A program made the translations under genes and the position numbers. Shown here in pieces: positions 12,144 to 20,989 of a DNA stretch of 64,000 nucleotides; position 1 is the stretch's first letter; each line of letters begins with the position of its first letter. This DNA comes from Pseudomonas sp. ML96 (lineage in GTDB: Bacteria > Pseudomonadota > Gammaproteobacteria > Pseudomonadales > Pseudomonadaceae), in the NCBI RefSeq assembly GCF_000761545.1, contig NZ_JPMY01000041.1:90244-154243 (forward strand), in the 5' to 3' direction. The notes under the pieces were generated by a model. It saw only the letters and a list, made by a program, of their open reading frames with translations, searched no databases and was not told the DNA's origin.

Positions 12144-12173
12144 GCTCCGTCAGGCTCGCCTGACGGAGCTTTT
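12144..12173 (+). terminator. Rho-independent terminator after pirA
   Basis: An 11-bp perfect stem (GCTCCGTCAGG / CCTGACGGAGC) with a 4-nt loop and a TTTT tail, 40 bp past the pirA stop and only 17 bp before the esterase ATG. It may partially insulate or attenuate the downstream cassette. Confidence 0.8.
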
Positions 12174-12189
12174 GTGTGAGAAGACCTCG

Positions 12190-13167
12190 ATGACAACACT
12201 CCCAAACGGTTGCCTGAGTGCATGGTGCTGGAACATTGCGCACCGGGTTGCCCGCGCCATCCCCGGCAATCGCGCCATCTATGGTGGCCTGGTGCTGCTG
12301 GCCCTGCTGCCGGCCTTGGCCATGGGCAAGCCGGACCTGACCCAGAAGGTCGGTCCGACCCTCGCCGATAGTGGCTCGTCCTATTACCGCTTCGAGCGCT
12401 ACGAGCTGGGCTCCGTTGACGGCCAGCGGCATTACCGCGTGGTGCTCGGCATTCCCAAACGAGCGGCACCGACTGCAGGTTATCCGGCGCTGTACCTGCT
12501 CGATGGCAATGCCGCGCTGGCCGCCTTGCGCGAGCCGTGGCTGCAGCAGCTGGATGCGGGCAATCCGCCGCTGCTGGTGATGATCGGCTATGCCACCGAG
12601 CTGCGCTTCGACGTGGCGGCGCGTGCCTATGACTACACCCCAGCCGTGCAGCCGGGCGAAGCCTTGCTCGATGACCAGGGGCGTGCGGCGGGCGGCTCGC
12701 AGGTGTTTCGCCAGCTGATCGAGCAGCGCATCAAGCCGCTGGTCGAAAGCCGCTATCCGCTGGATCGCAACCGCCAGGGCCTGTGGGGCCACTCCTTCGG
12801 CGGGTTGTTCGTACTCGACAGCCTGTTCGCGGCGCCGCAGGGCTTCCAGCACTACTACGCCGCCAGCCCGTCGCTGTGGTGGCAGGGTGGCCTGGTGCTG
12901 GAACTGGAAAAGCGCCTGCCAAAGGGCGCCGTAGCGCAGCTGGTACTCATGCGCGGCGGCGCCGAAGGGCAGCGGCATCGCGACCAGGACAGTGCGGGTG
13001 CGCGGGCCAGGGCCTCGCTGCCGGCCACTGCGCTGCCACAAATGGCCGAGCGCCTCGACCGGCTGCCGGGGCTCGACGTGCAGTACCAGGAAATAGCCGG
13101 TCTGGAACACGGGCCGATGCTGCCGGCGTCGCTGGAGCAGGCGCTGCGTCTGTTTGGCCGGCAGTGA
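12190..13167 (+). CDS. Putative periplasmic siderophore (enterobactin-type) esterase
   Basis: A 325-residue alpha/beta hydrolase of the esterase-D/Fes group (PF00756-like). An N-terminal hydrophobic segment ending at LLPALAMG predicts export. The nucleophile elbow is GHSFGG, followed by YYAASPSLWW, a typical Fes/IroE/BesA signature, and the catalytic His is likely in LEHGPM. Family members such as IroE and PfeE cut the trilactone of ferric enterobactin in the periplasm to help iron release. Its place directly after the PirA receptor supports that substrate, by inference. The start at 12190 is the ATG giving the signal peptide. Confidence 0.8.
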   Translation: MTTLPNGCLSAWCWNIAHRVARAIPGNRAIYGGLVLLALLPALAMGKPDLTQKVGPTLADSGSSYYRFERYELGSVDGQRHYRVVLGIPKRAAPTAGYPALYLLDGNAALAALREPWLQQLDAGNPPLLVMIGYATELRFDVAARAYDYTPAVQPGEALLDDQGRAAGGSQVFRQLIEQRIKPLVESRYPLDRNRQGLWGHSFGGLFVLDSLFAAPQGFQHYYAASPSLWWQGGLVLELEKRLPKGAVAQLVLMRGGAEGQRHRDQDSAGARARASLPATALPQMAERLDRLPGLDVQYQEIAGLEHGPMLPASLEQALRLFGRQ

Positions 13168-13198
13168 ACACCAAGAACGAATGACAGGAATGACCGTG

Positions 13199-13465
13199 AT
13201 GCCTGTACTGTCCCGCACCCTGGCCGCCATCCTCGGTGGCTACGCCTTCACCTACGCGTTCACCGCGTTTCTTGCCCGGCTGTTGCCGCTGACGCCGCAG
13301 GACGCCCTGGTGGTTGCCACGCTGCCGGCTTTCATCATCTATCCGCTGGCCATTCTCTGGGCCTTCGCCTGCCGCAGCGCGACGCGCGCCTGGCTGGGGC
13401 TGGCCCTGGCAGCGCCGCTGGCGCTGGTCGGTTTCTGGCCGCAGCTGGTGAGGGCGCTGGCATGA
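13199..13465 (+). CDS. DUF3649 small membrane protein
   Basis: An 88-residue protein of three hydrophobic helices (LAAILGGYAFTYAFTAFLA, ALVVATLPAFIIYPLAILWAF, and LGLALAAPLALVGF). DUF3649 proteins recur beside PepSY and siderophore-uptake genes and are annotated as iron-uptake proteins without defined mechanism. Upstream ATGs at 13181 and 13190 are in frame; 13199 has the best-spaced AGGA. The stop overlaps the next start (ATGA), showing an operon. Confidence 0.75.
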   Translation: MPVLSRTLAAILGGYAFTYAFTAFLARLLPLTPQDALVVATLPAFIIYPLAILWAFACRSATRAWLGLALAAPLALVGFWPQLVRALA

Positions 13466-15105
13466 GCAAGCCGCAGACCATCACCCAGAAACTGTCCTGG
13501 CTACACACCTGGGGCGGGCTGATTTTCGGCTGGCTGTTGTTCGCCATCTTCCTCACCGGCACCCTGGCGGTGTTCGACAAGGAGATCGACGAGTGGATGC
13601 GCCCGGAGATTCCCGCCCACGCCGTCAGCCAGGTCGATGCCGCTCAGCGTGCGCTGGCCTACCTGCAAGCCAAGCACCCGGACGCCAGCGCCTGGAACAT
13701 CGGCCTGCCGACCGAGCGCTCGCCGGGCCTCACCGTCTCTGCCGGCGAGCAGCGCCGTGGCGGCGGCGAGGTGCTCGACCCGCGTACTGGAGAGAAGATC
13801 ACCCCGCGCGAGACCGCCGGCGGCGGCTTCTTCTTCCGCTTCCACTTCACCCTCAACCTGCCGCGCAACATCGGAATCTGGGTGGTCGGGCTAGCTGCGG
13901 TGGCTATGCTGGTGGCGCTGGTCAGCGGCATCGTCATCCACAAGAAGTTCTTCAAGGAGTTCTTCACCTTCCGCCCGAACAAGGGCCAGCGCTCCTGGCT
14001 CGATGCGCACAATGCCAGTGGCGTGTTGCTGCTGCCGTTCCACCTGATGATCACCTACACCGGTCTGGTGATTTTCTACCTCATCTATATGCCGGCGGCG
14101 GTAGATGCGCTGTTCGACGGCAATCGCGAAGCCGCCTTTGGCCGTGGCGGCCAGGGTGGCGAGCAACGTGAGGAGCGAGCGCCACGCGAAGGGCAGGGCG
14201 CGGAACGCATGGTGCGCGGTACCGAACAGCAAGGCGAGGCGCGGGGTGTCGGTGGGCGCGAGCGTGAACGTGCGCCGGCCCGTGGCGAGCATGCACAGGC
14301 TGAGCTGACCGACCTGGCGCTTCTGCTGGCCGAGGCCGAGCGCCTGATGGGGCCGGTGGCCGGGCTGTCGATCCGCAATCCGGGGCGGGCCGATGCGCTG
14401 ATCGAGGTGCGTCCGGTGCTGGGCAATCGCATCGAGCTGACCAAGGGGCAGAGCATGCAGTTCCATGGCGTCAGCGGCGCGGTGCTGCGTACGCCCAACG
14501 TCGCTCGCCCGGTGCCATTGACCCAGCGGGTCATGGCTGGCCTGCACTTCGCCCAGTTCGGTGGCTACCCGATGCGCTGGCTGTACTTCGTCTGCGGCCT
14601 GCTCAGCAGCGCGATGATCGCCACCGGCCTGGTGCTGTTCACCGTCAAACGCCGCCGCCGTCCGGATGCCGAGGGCGCGCTGGCCGCGCGTATGCATGGC
14701 TTCGCCGAGCGGGTGAATATCGCGGTGATCGCCGGTCTGGGCATCGCCTGCGTCGGTATGCTCTGGGCCAACCGCCTGCTTCCGGTGGAGCTGGCCGGCC
14801 GAGCCGGCTGGGAGGTGCAGGTGTTCTTCGGCCTGTGGCTGCTGACGCTGCTGCATGCCTGCCTGCGCCCCTGCCAGCAGGCCTGGCGCGAGCAGCTGGG
14901 CGCTGCCGCGGCACTCTGCCTGGCGCTGCCGCTGCTCAGCGCGCTGACGCTGGAGCAGCCCTGGGCCGATGACACGCGTCTGCTACTGGAGCTGACCAGC
15001 CTGACCTGCGGCGCGCTGCTGGCCTGGGCCTCCTGGCGCGTCGGCCGGCCGAGCGACAAGCCGGTGCCCCGGCGCAAGGTGCAACCTGCCCTGGAGGTGA
15101 ACTGA
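13462..15105 (+). CDS. PepSY-domain inner-membrane protein (siderophore iron reductase-like)
   Basis: The 547-residue protein opens with the PepSY_TM signature LSWLHTWGGLIFGWLLFAIFLTGT. It has further membrane helices near 135-155, 185-210, 375-395, 420-440, 450-470 and 485-505. Conserved His residues in the helices (WLHTW, RFHF, PFHLM, GLHFAQFGG) resemble the haem ligands of FoxB/PiuB-like proteins implicated in reducing siderophore iron. Residues about 215-280 form an unusual Arg/Glu/Gly-rich linker. It overlaps DUF3649 by 4 nt and is followed by DUF3325 after 1 nt, so the genes form one unit. Confidence 0.85.
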   Translation: MSKPQTITQKLSWLHTWGGLIFGWLLFAIFLTGTLAVFDKEIDEWMRPEIPAHAVSQVDAAQRALAYLQAKHPDASAWNIGLPTERSPGLTVSAGEQRRGGGEVLDPRTGEKITPRETAGGGFFFRFHFTLNLPRNIGIWVVGLAAVAMLVALVSGIVIHKKFFKEFFTFRPNKGQRSWLDAHNASGVLLLPFHLMITYTGLVIFYLIYMPAAVDALFDGNREAAFGRGGQGGEQREERAPREGQGAERMVRGTEQQGEARGVGGRERERAPARGEHAQAELTDLALLLAEAERLMGPVAGLSIRNPGRADALIEVRPVLGNRIELTKGQSMQFHGVSGAVLRTPNVARPVPLTQRVMAGLHFAQFGGYPMRWLYFVCGLLSSAMIATGLVLFTVKRRRRPDAEGALAARMHGFAERVNIAVIAGLGIACVGMLWANRLLPVELAGRAGWEVQVFFGLWLLTLLHACLRPCQQAWREQLGAAAALCLALPLLSALTLEQPWADDTRLLLELTSLTCGALLAWASWRVGRPSDKPVPRRKVQPALEVN

Positions 15106-15106
15106 G

Positions 15107-15445
15107 ATGCTGAGTGCATTCTTCGGCGGCGTGCTGCTGGCCTACGCCGGCATGGTTGGTCTGTGCCAGGGCATGGAGCGGCATTACAAGCAGGTCTGGC
15201 AGCGCCTGCCGGCACCAGCGCTGCGGCGCGGCCTGCGTTTCGCCGGCTGGGCGCTGCTGTTGGCCAGCTTCGCCGCCTGCGTGGCGGCCTGGGGCTGGGC
15301 CATGGGCCCGGTCGGCTGGTTCGGCCAGATCAGCCTGGCCGGCTTCGCTTTGGTCCTGCTGTTGCCCTATCGTCCGCGCCTGGCGGCACTGCTGCCGCTA
15401 GGGGCTCTGCCGCTCTGGGGCCTGTTCTGGCTGCTGGGCGGTTGA
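15107..15445 (+). CDS. DUF3325 small membrane protein
   Basis: A 112-residue protein with three to four hydrophobic helices (FFGGVLLAYAGMVGLC, GWALLLASFAACVAAWGWA, FALVLLLPY, LLPLGALPLWGLFWLLGG). DUF3325 proteins are usually found as the last gene of PepSY iron-uptake cassettes. It starts 1 nt after the PepSY stop. Function is unknown beyond this genomic link. Confidence 0.75.
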   Translation: MLSAFFGGVLLAYAGMVGLCQGMERHYKQVWQRLPAPALRRGLRFAGWALLLASFAACVAAWGWAMGPVGWFGQISLAGFALVLLLPYRPRLAALLPLGALPLWGLFWLLGG

Positions 15446-15529
15446 GCCGAAGTCGCCGCCGATCTGGGGTCGGCGGCTGTTTGCCGGTATCATGGCGCAC
15501 CTGTTTCACGAACGGATGGCCGCTTCGCC

Positions 15530-16417
15530 ATGACCCTGCAGTTCCCCACCATCGCCGACTGCATCGGCAACACCCCTCTGGTCCGCCTGCAACGCTTGCC
15601 TGGCAGCGAACGCAACCACTTGCTGGTCAAGCTGGAAGGCAACAACCCGGCCGGTTCGGTGAAGGATCGTCCGGCCATGTCGATGATCACCCGCGCCGAG
15701 CTGCGCGGTGACATCCAGCCCGGCGACATCCTGATCGAGGCCACCAGCGGCAACACCGGCATCGCCCTGGCGATGGCGGCGGCGATCAAGGGTTACAAGA
15801 TGATCCTGATCATGCCGGACAACTCTACCGACGAGCGCAAGGCGGCGATGACCGCCTACGGCGCCGAGCTGATCCTGGTGGACAACATGGAGGTCGCCCG
15901 CGATCTGGCCCTGGCCATGCAGGCCGAAGGCAAGGGCAAGGTGCTCGACCAGTTTGCCAATGGCGACAACCCCGAGGCGCACTACCGCGGCACCGGCCCG
16001 GAGATCTGGCGCCAGACCCAGGGTGCGATCACCCACTTCATCAGCTCGATGGGCACCACCGGCACCATCATGGGCACTTCGCGCTATCTCAAGGAACAGA
16101 ACCCGGCCATCGAGATCATCGGCCTGCAGCCGCAGGACGGCTCGGCCATCCCCGGCATCCGCCGCTGGCCGCAGGAATACCTGCCGAGCATCTACGATGC
16201 CGCGCGGGTGGATCGCGTACTGGACATCACCCAGGCCGAGGCTGAGGACATGATGCGCCGCCTGGCTCGCGAGGAAGGCATCTTCTGCGGGGTGTCCTCC
16301 GGTGGCGCCGTGGCGGCCATGCTCAAGCTGGCGCGCGAGACCGAGAACGCGGTGATGGTGGCGATCATCTGCGATCGCGGCGACCGCTACCTGTCTTCCG
16401 GCCTGTTCAACCAATAA
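15530..16417 (+). CDS. cysM: Cysteine synthase B (O-acetylserine sulfhydrylase)
   Basis: A 295-residue fold-type II PLP enzyme. The PLP-binding Lys lies in NPAGSVKDRPA (near residue 46). The substrate loop is EATSGNTGIALA, the phosphate-binding loop is SSMGTTGTIMG, and SSGGAVAAM is the C-terminal PLP-contacting motif. It makes cysteine (or S-sulfocysteine from thiosulfate) from O-acetylserine. It ends 2 nt before rlmD, so the two are probably co-transcribed. Confidence 0.95.
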   Translation: MTLQFPTIADCIGNTPLVRLQRLPGSERNHLLVKLEGNNPAGSVKDRPAMSMITRAELRGDIQPGDILIEATSGNTGIALAMAAAIKGYKMILIMPDNSTDERKAAMTAYGAELILVDNMEVARDLALAMQAEGKGKVLDQFANGDNPEAHYRGTGPEIWRQTQGAITHFISSMGTTGTIMGTSRYLKEQNPAIEIIGLQPQDGSAIPGIRRWPQEYLPSIYDAARVDRVLDITQAEAEDMMRRLAREEGIFCGVSSGGAVAAMLKLARETENAVMVAIICDRGDRYLSSGLFNQ

Positions 16418-16419
16418 CC

Positions 16420-17769
16420 ATGGCCAAGCACAAGTCGCTGCGCTTCCAGCCCTCCGGTGGCGAGCGCAAGGCCCAGGTACCGGTGGGCAAGAAGCAGAAG
16501 CTGACCATCGAGCGTCTGGCCAATGACGGCCGTGGCATCGCCTTCGTCGAGGGGCGCAGCTGGTTCGTCGCCGGCTCCCTGCCGGGCGAGGAGGTTGAGG
16601 CTCGCGTGCTGAATGCCCGTGCCCAGGTGGTCGAGGCACGCACCGAGCGCGTGCTGCGCGCCGTGGAGCTGCGCCGCGAGCCGGCCTGTGCCCACGCCGG
16701 CACCTGCGGCGGCTGCACCCTGCAACATCTGCCCCACGACGAACAGCTCGCCCTGAAACAGCGCACCCTGGCCGAGCAGCTCAAGCGCTTCGCCGAGCTG
16801 CAACCCGGTGAGTGGGTTGCGCCGCTCAGCGGGCCGGAGCTGGGCTATCGCCGCCGCGCGCGCATCGCCGTGCGCTGGGACGTCAAGGCCAAGCGTCTGG
16901 AGGTAGGCTTCCGCGCCGCCGCTAGCCAGGACATCGTCGCCATCGACGACTGCCCGGTACTGGTACAGCCCTTGCAATCGATCCTGCGTGCTTTGCCGCA
17001 GTTGTTGCGTAGCCTGGACAAGCCGCAGGCGCTCGGTCACGTCGAGCTGTTCCACGGTACTCAGTCGGCCGTGCTGCTGCGCCACACGGCGCCGTTGGGC
17101 GAGCCGGATGTGCAGCGTTTGCGTGATTTCTGCGCCGAGCATGACGCGCAGTTGTGGCTGCACGGTGCCGGTGAGCCGGAGGCGGATCAGCCCGAGCTGA
17201 GCCTGGGCTATCGTCTGGAGCCCTGGAGCCTGGAGCTGCAGTACCGCCCGGGCGACTTCGTGCAGGTCAACGGCCTGATCAACCAGTCGATGGTCGAACA
17301 GGCGCTAGACTGGTTGGCGCCGCAGGCGGGTGAGCGAGTGCTGGACCTGTTCTGCGGCCTGGGCAATTTTGCCCTGCCGCTGGCCCAGCAGGTACGCGAG
17401 GTAGTGGCGGTGGAAGGCGTGCAGACCATGGTCGAGCGGGCGCGCGACAACGCGCAGCGCAATGGCCTGGGCAACCTGCACTTTTTCCGTGCCGACCTGT
17501 CGAACCCGCTGGCCGGTGAACCCTGGGCCGCCCAAGGCTTCGATGCGATCCTGCTGGACCCGCCGCGTGACGGTGCGTTCGAGGTGGTCAAGCAGATCGG
17601 CGTGTTGGGCGCGCGGCGTTTGGTTTATGTTTCATGCAACCCGGCGACCCTGGCGCGCGATGCCGCCGAACTGGTCAGGCAGGGTTTCCGGCTGAAGCGG
17701 GCCGGGATTCTCGACATGTTCCCGCAGACGGCACATGTGGAGGCGATGGCGTTATTCGAGATGGGCTAG
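16420..17769 (+). CDS. rlmD: 23S rRNA (uracil-1939-C5) methyltransferase RlmD
   Basis: The 449-residue protein has an N-terminal TRAM domain, a Fe-S cluster cysteine set (CAHAGTCGGC near residue 88-97 plus CPVL near 178), the SAM site LDLFCGLGNFALPLA, DPPRDG, and the catalytic Cys in VSCNPATLARD. This matches RlmD/RumA, which makes m5U1939 in 23S rRNA. It starts 2 nt after cysM and precedes relA, the order seen in P. aeruginosa. Confidence 0.95.
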   Translation: MAKHKSLRFQPSGGERKAQVPVGKKQKLTIERLANDGRGIAFVEGRSWFVAGSLPGEEVEARVLNARAQVVEARTERVLRAVELRREPACAHAGTCGGCTLQHLPHDEQLALKQRTLAEQLKRFAELQPGEWVAPLSGPELGYRRRARIAVRWDVKAKRLEVGFRAAASQDIVAIDDCPVLVQPLQSILRALPQLLRSLDKPQALGHVELFHGTQSAVLLRHTAPLGEPDVQRLRDFCAEHDAQLWLHGAGEPEADQPELSLGYRLEPWSLELQYRPGDFVQVNGLINQSMVEQALDWLAPQAGERVLDLFCGLGNFALPLAQQVREVVAVEGVQTMVERARDNAQRNGLGNLHFFRADLSNPLAGEPWAAQGFDAILLDPPRDGAFEVVKQIGVLGARRLVYVSCNPATLARDAAELVRQGFRLKRAGILDMFPQTAHVEAMALFEMG

Positions 17770-17814
17770 GAAGCTCATGTAATCCGACTGACCCATAGAA
17801 GGTCAGAGCTAATC

Positions 17815-17834
17815 CGGCGGGTTCAGGCCCGCCG
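17815..17834 (+). other. Leader hairpin before relA
   Basis: CGGCGGG-TTCAGG-CCCGCCG forms a 7-bp G/C stem with a 6-nt loop, 15 bp before the relA ATG and without a T-run. It is not a typical terminator. It lies close to the ribosome site, so an effect on relA translation is conceivable but unproven. Confidence 0.4.
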
Positions 17835-17849
17835 TAGGGAAGGCAGAAG

Positions 17850-20096
17850 ATGGTACAGGTGAGAGCACACCAGCCGATCAACCTCGACGGCAGCATCAAC
17901 CTCGAGGCTTGGCTGGACCATACGTTGAGCGTCGACCCGGCGCTGGATCGCGAGGCTCTGAAGGCGGCCTGCGAGTTCGCCCGCGAGGTCGAGCAGCAGG
18001 CCAATGCCGCGCAGAACCTGTGGGCGGAGGGCAACTCCAGCTTCCAGACGGGCCTTGAGATCGCCGAGATCCTCGCCGACCTCAAGCTCGACCAGGACAG
18101 CCTGGTGGCCGCGGTGATCTACCGCGCCGTGCGCGAGGGCAAGACCACACTCAAGGCGGTCAACGACAAGTTCGGCCCGGTGGTGGCCAAGCTGATCGAG
18201 GGCGTGCTGCGCATGGCCGCCATCAGCGCCTCGCTGAATCCGCGCGACTCCCTGGTGCTCGGCTCCCAGGCCCAGGTGGAGAACCTGCGCAAGATGCTGG
18301 TGGCCATGGTCGACGACGTGCGCGTGGCCCTGATCAAACTGGCTGAACGTACCTGCGCGATCCGCGCGGTCAAGCATGCCGACGATGAAAAACGCCACCG
18401 CGTGGCGCGCGAGGTGTTCGACATCTACGCGCCGCTGGCCCATCGCCTGGGCATCGGCCATATCAAATGGGAGCTGGAGGACATCTCCTTCCGCTACCTG
18501 GAGCCCGAGCAGTACAAGCAGATCGCCAAGCTGCTGCACGAGCGCCGCCTGGATCGCGAACAGTACATCGCCGACGTGATGCAGCAGCTGCGCGACGAGC
18601 TGACCGCCACCGGCATCAAGCCGGACATCAGCGGCCGCGCCAAACACATCTATTCGATCTGGCGGAAGATGCAGCGCAAGGGCCTGCAGTTCAGCCAGAT
18701 CTATGACGTGCGCGCCGTGCGCGTGCTGGTGCCCGAGGTGCGCGACTGCTACACCGCGCTGGGCATCGTCCACACCCTGTGGCGGCACATTCCCAAGGAG
18801 TTCGACGACTACATCGCCAACCCCAAGGAGAACGGCTACCGCTCGCTGCACACCGCGGTGATTGGCCCGGACGGCAAGGTGCTGGAGGTGCAGATCCGCA
18901 CCCACGCCATGCACGAGGAAGCCGAGCTGGGCGTGTGCGCGCACTGGAAATACAAGGGTACCGACGTCAAGGGCGGCTCCGACCACTACGAAGAGAAGAT
19001 GGCCTGGCTGCGCCAGGTGCTCGAGTGGCACGAGGAGCTGGGCGATATCGGCGGCCTGGCCGAGCAGCTGCGCGTCGACATCGAGCCGGACCGGGTCTAC
19101 GTGTTCACCCCGGACGGCCACGCCATCGACCTGCCCAAGGGCGCCACGCCGCTGGACTTCGCCTACCGCGTGCACACCCAGATCGGCCATAACTGCCGTG
19201 GCGCCAAGGTCAATGGGCGCATCGTGCCGCTGACTTACAGCCTGCAGACCGGCGAGCAGGTGGAGATCATCACCTCCAAGCAGGGCGCGCCGAGCCGCGA
19301 CTGGCTCAACCCCAACCTCGGTTACATCACCACCAGCCGTTCGCGGGCCAAGATCGTTCACTGGTTCAAGCTGCAGGATCGCGAGCAGAACGTCGCCGCC
19401 GGCAAGGCCATGCTCGAACGCGACCTGGCGCGCCTGGCGCTGCCGACCGTGGACTTCGCCAAGCTGGCCGACAAGTGCAACCTGAAGACCGCCGAGGACA
19501 TGTACGCCGCCCTCGGTGCCGGCGACCTGCGCCTGGCTCATGCGGTCAACCTGGCCCAGCAACTGGTGGAGCCGGAACGCGGCACCGAACAGCTCGAGCT
19601 GATCCCGCGCCGGAGTCAGAGCCTGCGTCCGGGGCGGCGCGGCGATATCCAGATCGAGGGCGTCGGCAACCTGCTCACGCAGATGGCCGGCTGCTGCCAG
19701 CCGCTGCCGGGTGACCCCATCGTCGGCTACATCACCCAGGGCCGTGGCGTGTCCATTCACCGCCAGGACTGCGCCTCGGTGCTGCAACTGGCCGGTCGTG
19801 AGCCGGAGCGGATCATCCAGGTCAGCTGGGGCCCGGTGCCGGTGCAGACCTACCCGGTGGATATCGTGATCAAGGCCTACGACCGTTCCGGTCTGCTGCG
19901 CGACGTGTCGCAGGTGCTGCTCAACGACCGCATCAACGTGCTGGCGGTGAACACCCGCTCGAACAAGGAGGACAACACCGCCTCCATGTTGCTGACCATC
20001 GAGATTCCGGGGCTGGATGCCCTGTCGCGGCTGCTGGGGCGCATTTCCCAGCTGCCGAACATCATCGAAGTTCGCCGCAACCGTTCCGGCACCTAA
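17850..20096 (+). CDS. relA: GTP pyrophosphokinase RelA ((p)ppGpp synthetase I)
   Basis: A 748-residue long RSH protein. The N-terminal hydrolase-like domain lacks a complete HD motif, as in synthetase-only RelA. The synthetase domain has the RelA-type EFDDYIA and the substrate signature NPKENGYRSLHT. TGS (VYVFTPDGHAIDLPKGATPLDFAY), a zinc-finger region with the Cys-Cys pair AGCCQPLPGD, and a C-terminal ACT domain (VDIVIKAYDRSGLLRDVSQ) follow. It makes the alarmone on ribosomes stalled with uncharged tRNA. It lies 80 bp after rlmD. Confidence 0.97.
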   Translation: MVQVRAHQPINLDGSINLEAWLDHTLSVDPALDREALKAACEFAREVEQQANAAQNLWAEGNSSFQTGLEIAEILADLKLDQDSLVAAVIYRAVREGKTTLKAVNDKFGPVVAKLIEGVLRMAAISASLNPRDSLVLGSQAQVENLRKMLVAMVDDVRVALIKLAERTCAIRAVKHADDEKRHRVAREVFDIYAPLAHRLGIGHIKWELEDISFRYLEPEQYKQIAKLLHERRLDREQYIADVMQQLRDELTATGIKPDISGRAKHIYSIWRKMQRKGLQFSQIYDVRAVRVLVPEVRDCYTALGIVHTLWRHIPKEFDDYIANPKENGYRSLHTAVIGPDGKVLEVQIRTHAMHEEAELGVCAHWKYKGTDVKGGSDHYEEKMAWLRQVLEWHEELGDIGGLAEQLRVDIEPDRVYVFTPDGHAIDLPKGATPLDFAYRVHTQIGHNCRGAKVNGRIVPLTYSLQTGEQVEIITSKQGAPSRDWLNPNLGYITTSRSRAKIVHWFKLQDREQNVAAGKAMLERDLARLALPTVDFAKLADKCNLKTAEDMYAALGAGDLRLAHAVNLAQQLVEPERGTEQLELIPRRSQSLRPGRRGDIQIEGVGNLLTQMAGCCQPLPGDPIVGYITQGRGVSIHRQDCASVLQLAGREPERIIQVSWGPVPVQTYPVDIVIKAYDRSGLLRDVSQVLLNDRINVLAVNTRSNKEDNTASMLLTIEIPGLDALSRLLGRISQLPNIIEVRRNRSGT

Positions 20097-20102
20097 CAGG
20101 CG

Positions 20103-20122
20103 CGCCCCGTCCAGGCGGGGCG
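20103..20122 (+). terminator. GC-rich hairpin between relA and mazG
   Basis: CGCCCCG-TCCAGG-CGGGGCG, a 7-bp stem six bases after the relA stop. There is no T-run, so termination would be weak at best; mazG follows 22 bp later and may be co-transcribed. Confidence 0.35.
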
Positions 20123-20144
20123 CCCTCGACCACACGGAAGCCCC

Positions 20145-20975
20145 ATGTACCAGCTCGACGACCTGCTGCACCTGATGGCCCGCCTGCGCGACCCGCAGCA
20201 CGGCTGCCCCTGGGACCTCAAGCAGAGCTACGCGACCATCGTGCCCTACACCATCGAGGAAGCCTACGAGGTGGCCGACGCCATCGAACGCGGCGACTTC
20301 GACCACCTGCCCGGCGAGCTGGGCGACCTGCTGTTCCAGGTCGTCTACTACAGCCAGCTGGCCAGGGAGGAGGGGCGCTTCGAATTCGCCCAGGTGGTCG
20401 ATGGCATCACCCGCAAGCTGATTCGCCGCCACCCGCACGTGTTCCCCGATGGCGATCTGTACGGCGCGCCGGATGCGGCGAAGCTGGAGGAAGCGGCGGT
20501 CAAACAGCGCTGGGAAGAGCTCAAGGCCGAGGAGCGGGCGGAGAAGGCTGCCGCGCCGGAGCAGCTGTCGCTGCTCGACGATGTGCCGGGTGCACTGCCG
20601 GCGCTATCGCGCGCGGCCAAGCTGCAAAAGCGCGCGGCCCAGGTCGGTTTCGACTGGCCGGAGGCGTTGCCGGTGGTGGACAAGCTGCGCGAGGAGCTCG
20701 ACGAAGTCCTTGAGGCCATGAGCGAGAACGATGCCGAGGCCATCGCCGAGGAGATCGGCGACCTGCTGTTCGTCAGCGTCAACCTGGCACGGCATCTCAA
20801 GGTCGACCCGGAAAGCGCCCTGCGCGCGGCCAATGCCAAGTTCGAGCGGCGCTTCCGCTATATCGAACAGGCATTGCGCGATACCGCCCGGCCCATCGAG
20901 AATTGCAGCCTGGAAGAGCTGGATGCCCTGTGGGGCGAAGCCAAGAAACTGGAAAAACTGCAGCCTGGCTGCTGA
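20145..20975 (+). CDS. mazG: Nucleoside triphosphate pyrophosphohydrolase MazG
   Basis: A 276-residue protein with two tandem all-alpha NTP-PPase repeats: LMARLRDPQHGCPWD...EEAYEVADAIERGD...ELGDLLFQVV, and a second with LREELDEVLEAM...EEIGDLLFVSVNLARHL. The E-E-x-x-E and E-x-x-D metal-binding acids are present in both. MazG hydrolyses NTPs to NMP and pyrophosphate and in E. coli lowers ppGpp-related stress; its place after relA fits the stringent-response link. Confidence 0.95.
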   Translation: MYQLDDLLHLMARLRDPQHGCPWDLKQSYATIVPYTIEEAYEVADAIERGDFDHLPGELGDLLFQVVYYSQLAREEGRFEFAQVVDGITRKLIRRHPHVFPDGDLYGAPDAAKLEEAAVKQRWEELKAEERAEKAAAPEQLSLLDDVPGALPALSRAAKLQKRAAQVGFDWPEALPVVDKLREELDEVLEAMSENDAEAIAEEIGDLLFVSVNLARHLKVDPESALRAANAKFERRFRYIEQALRDTARPIENCSLEELDALWGEAKKLEKLQPGC

Positions 20976-20989
20976 GTGACGAGAACCCC

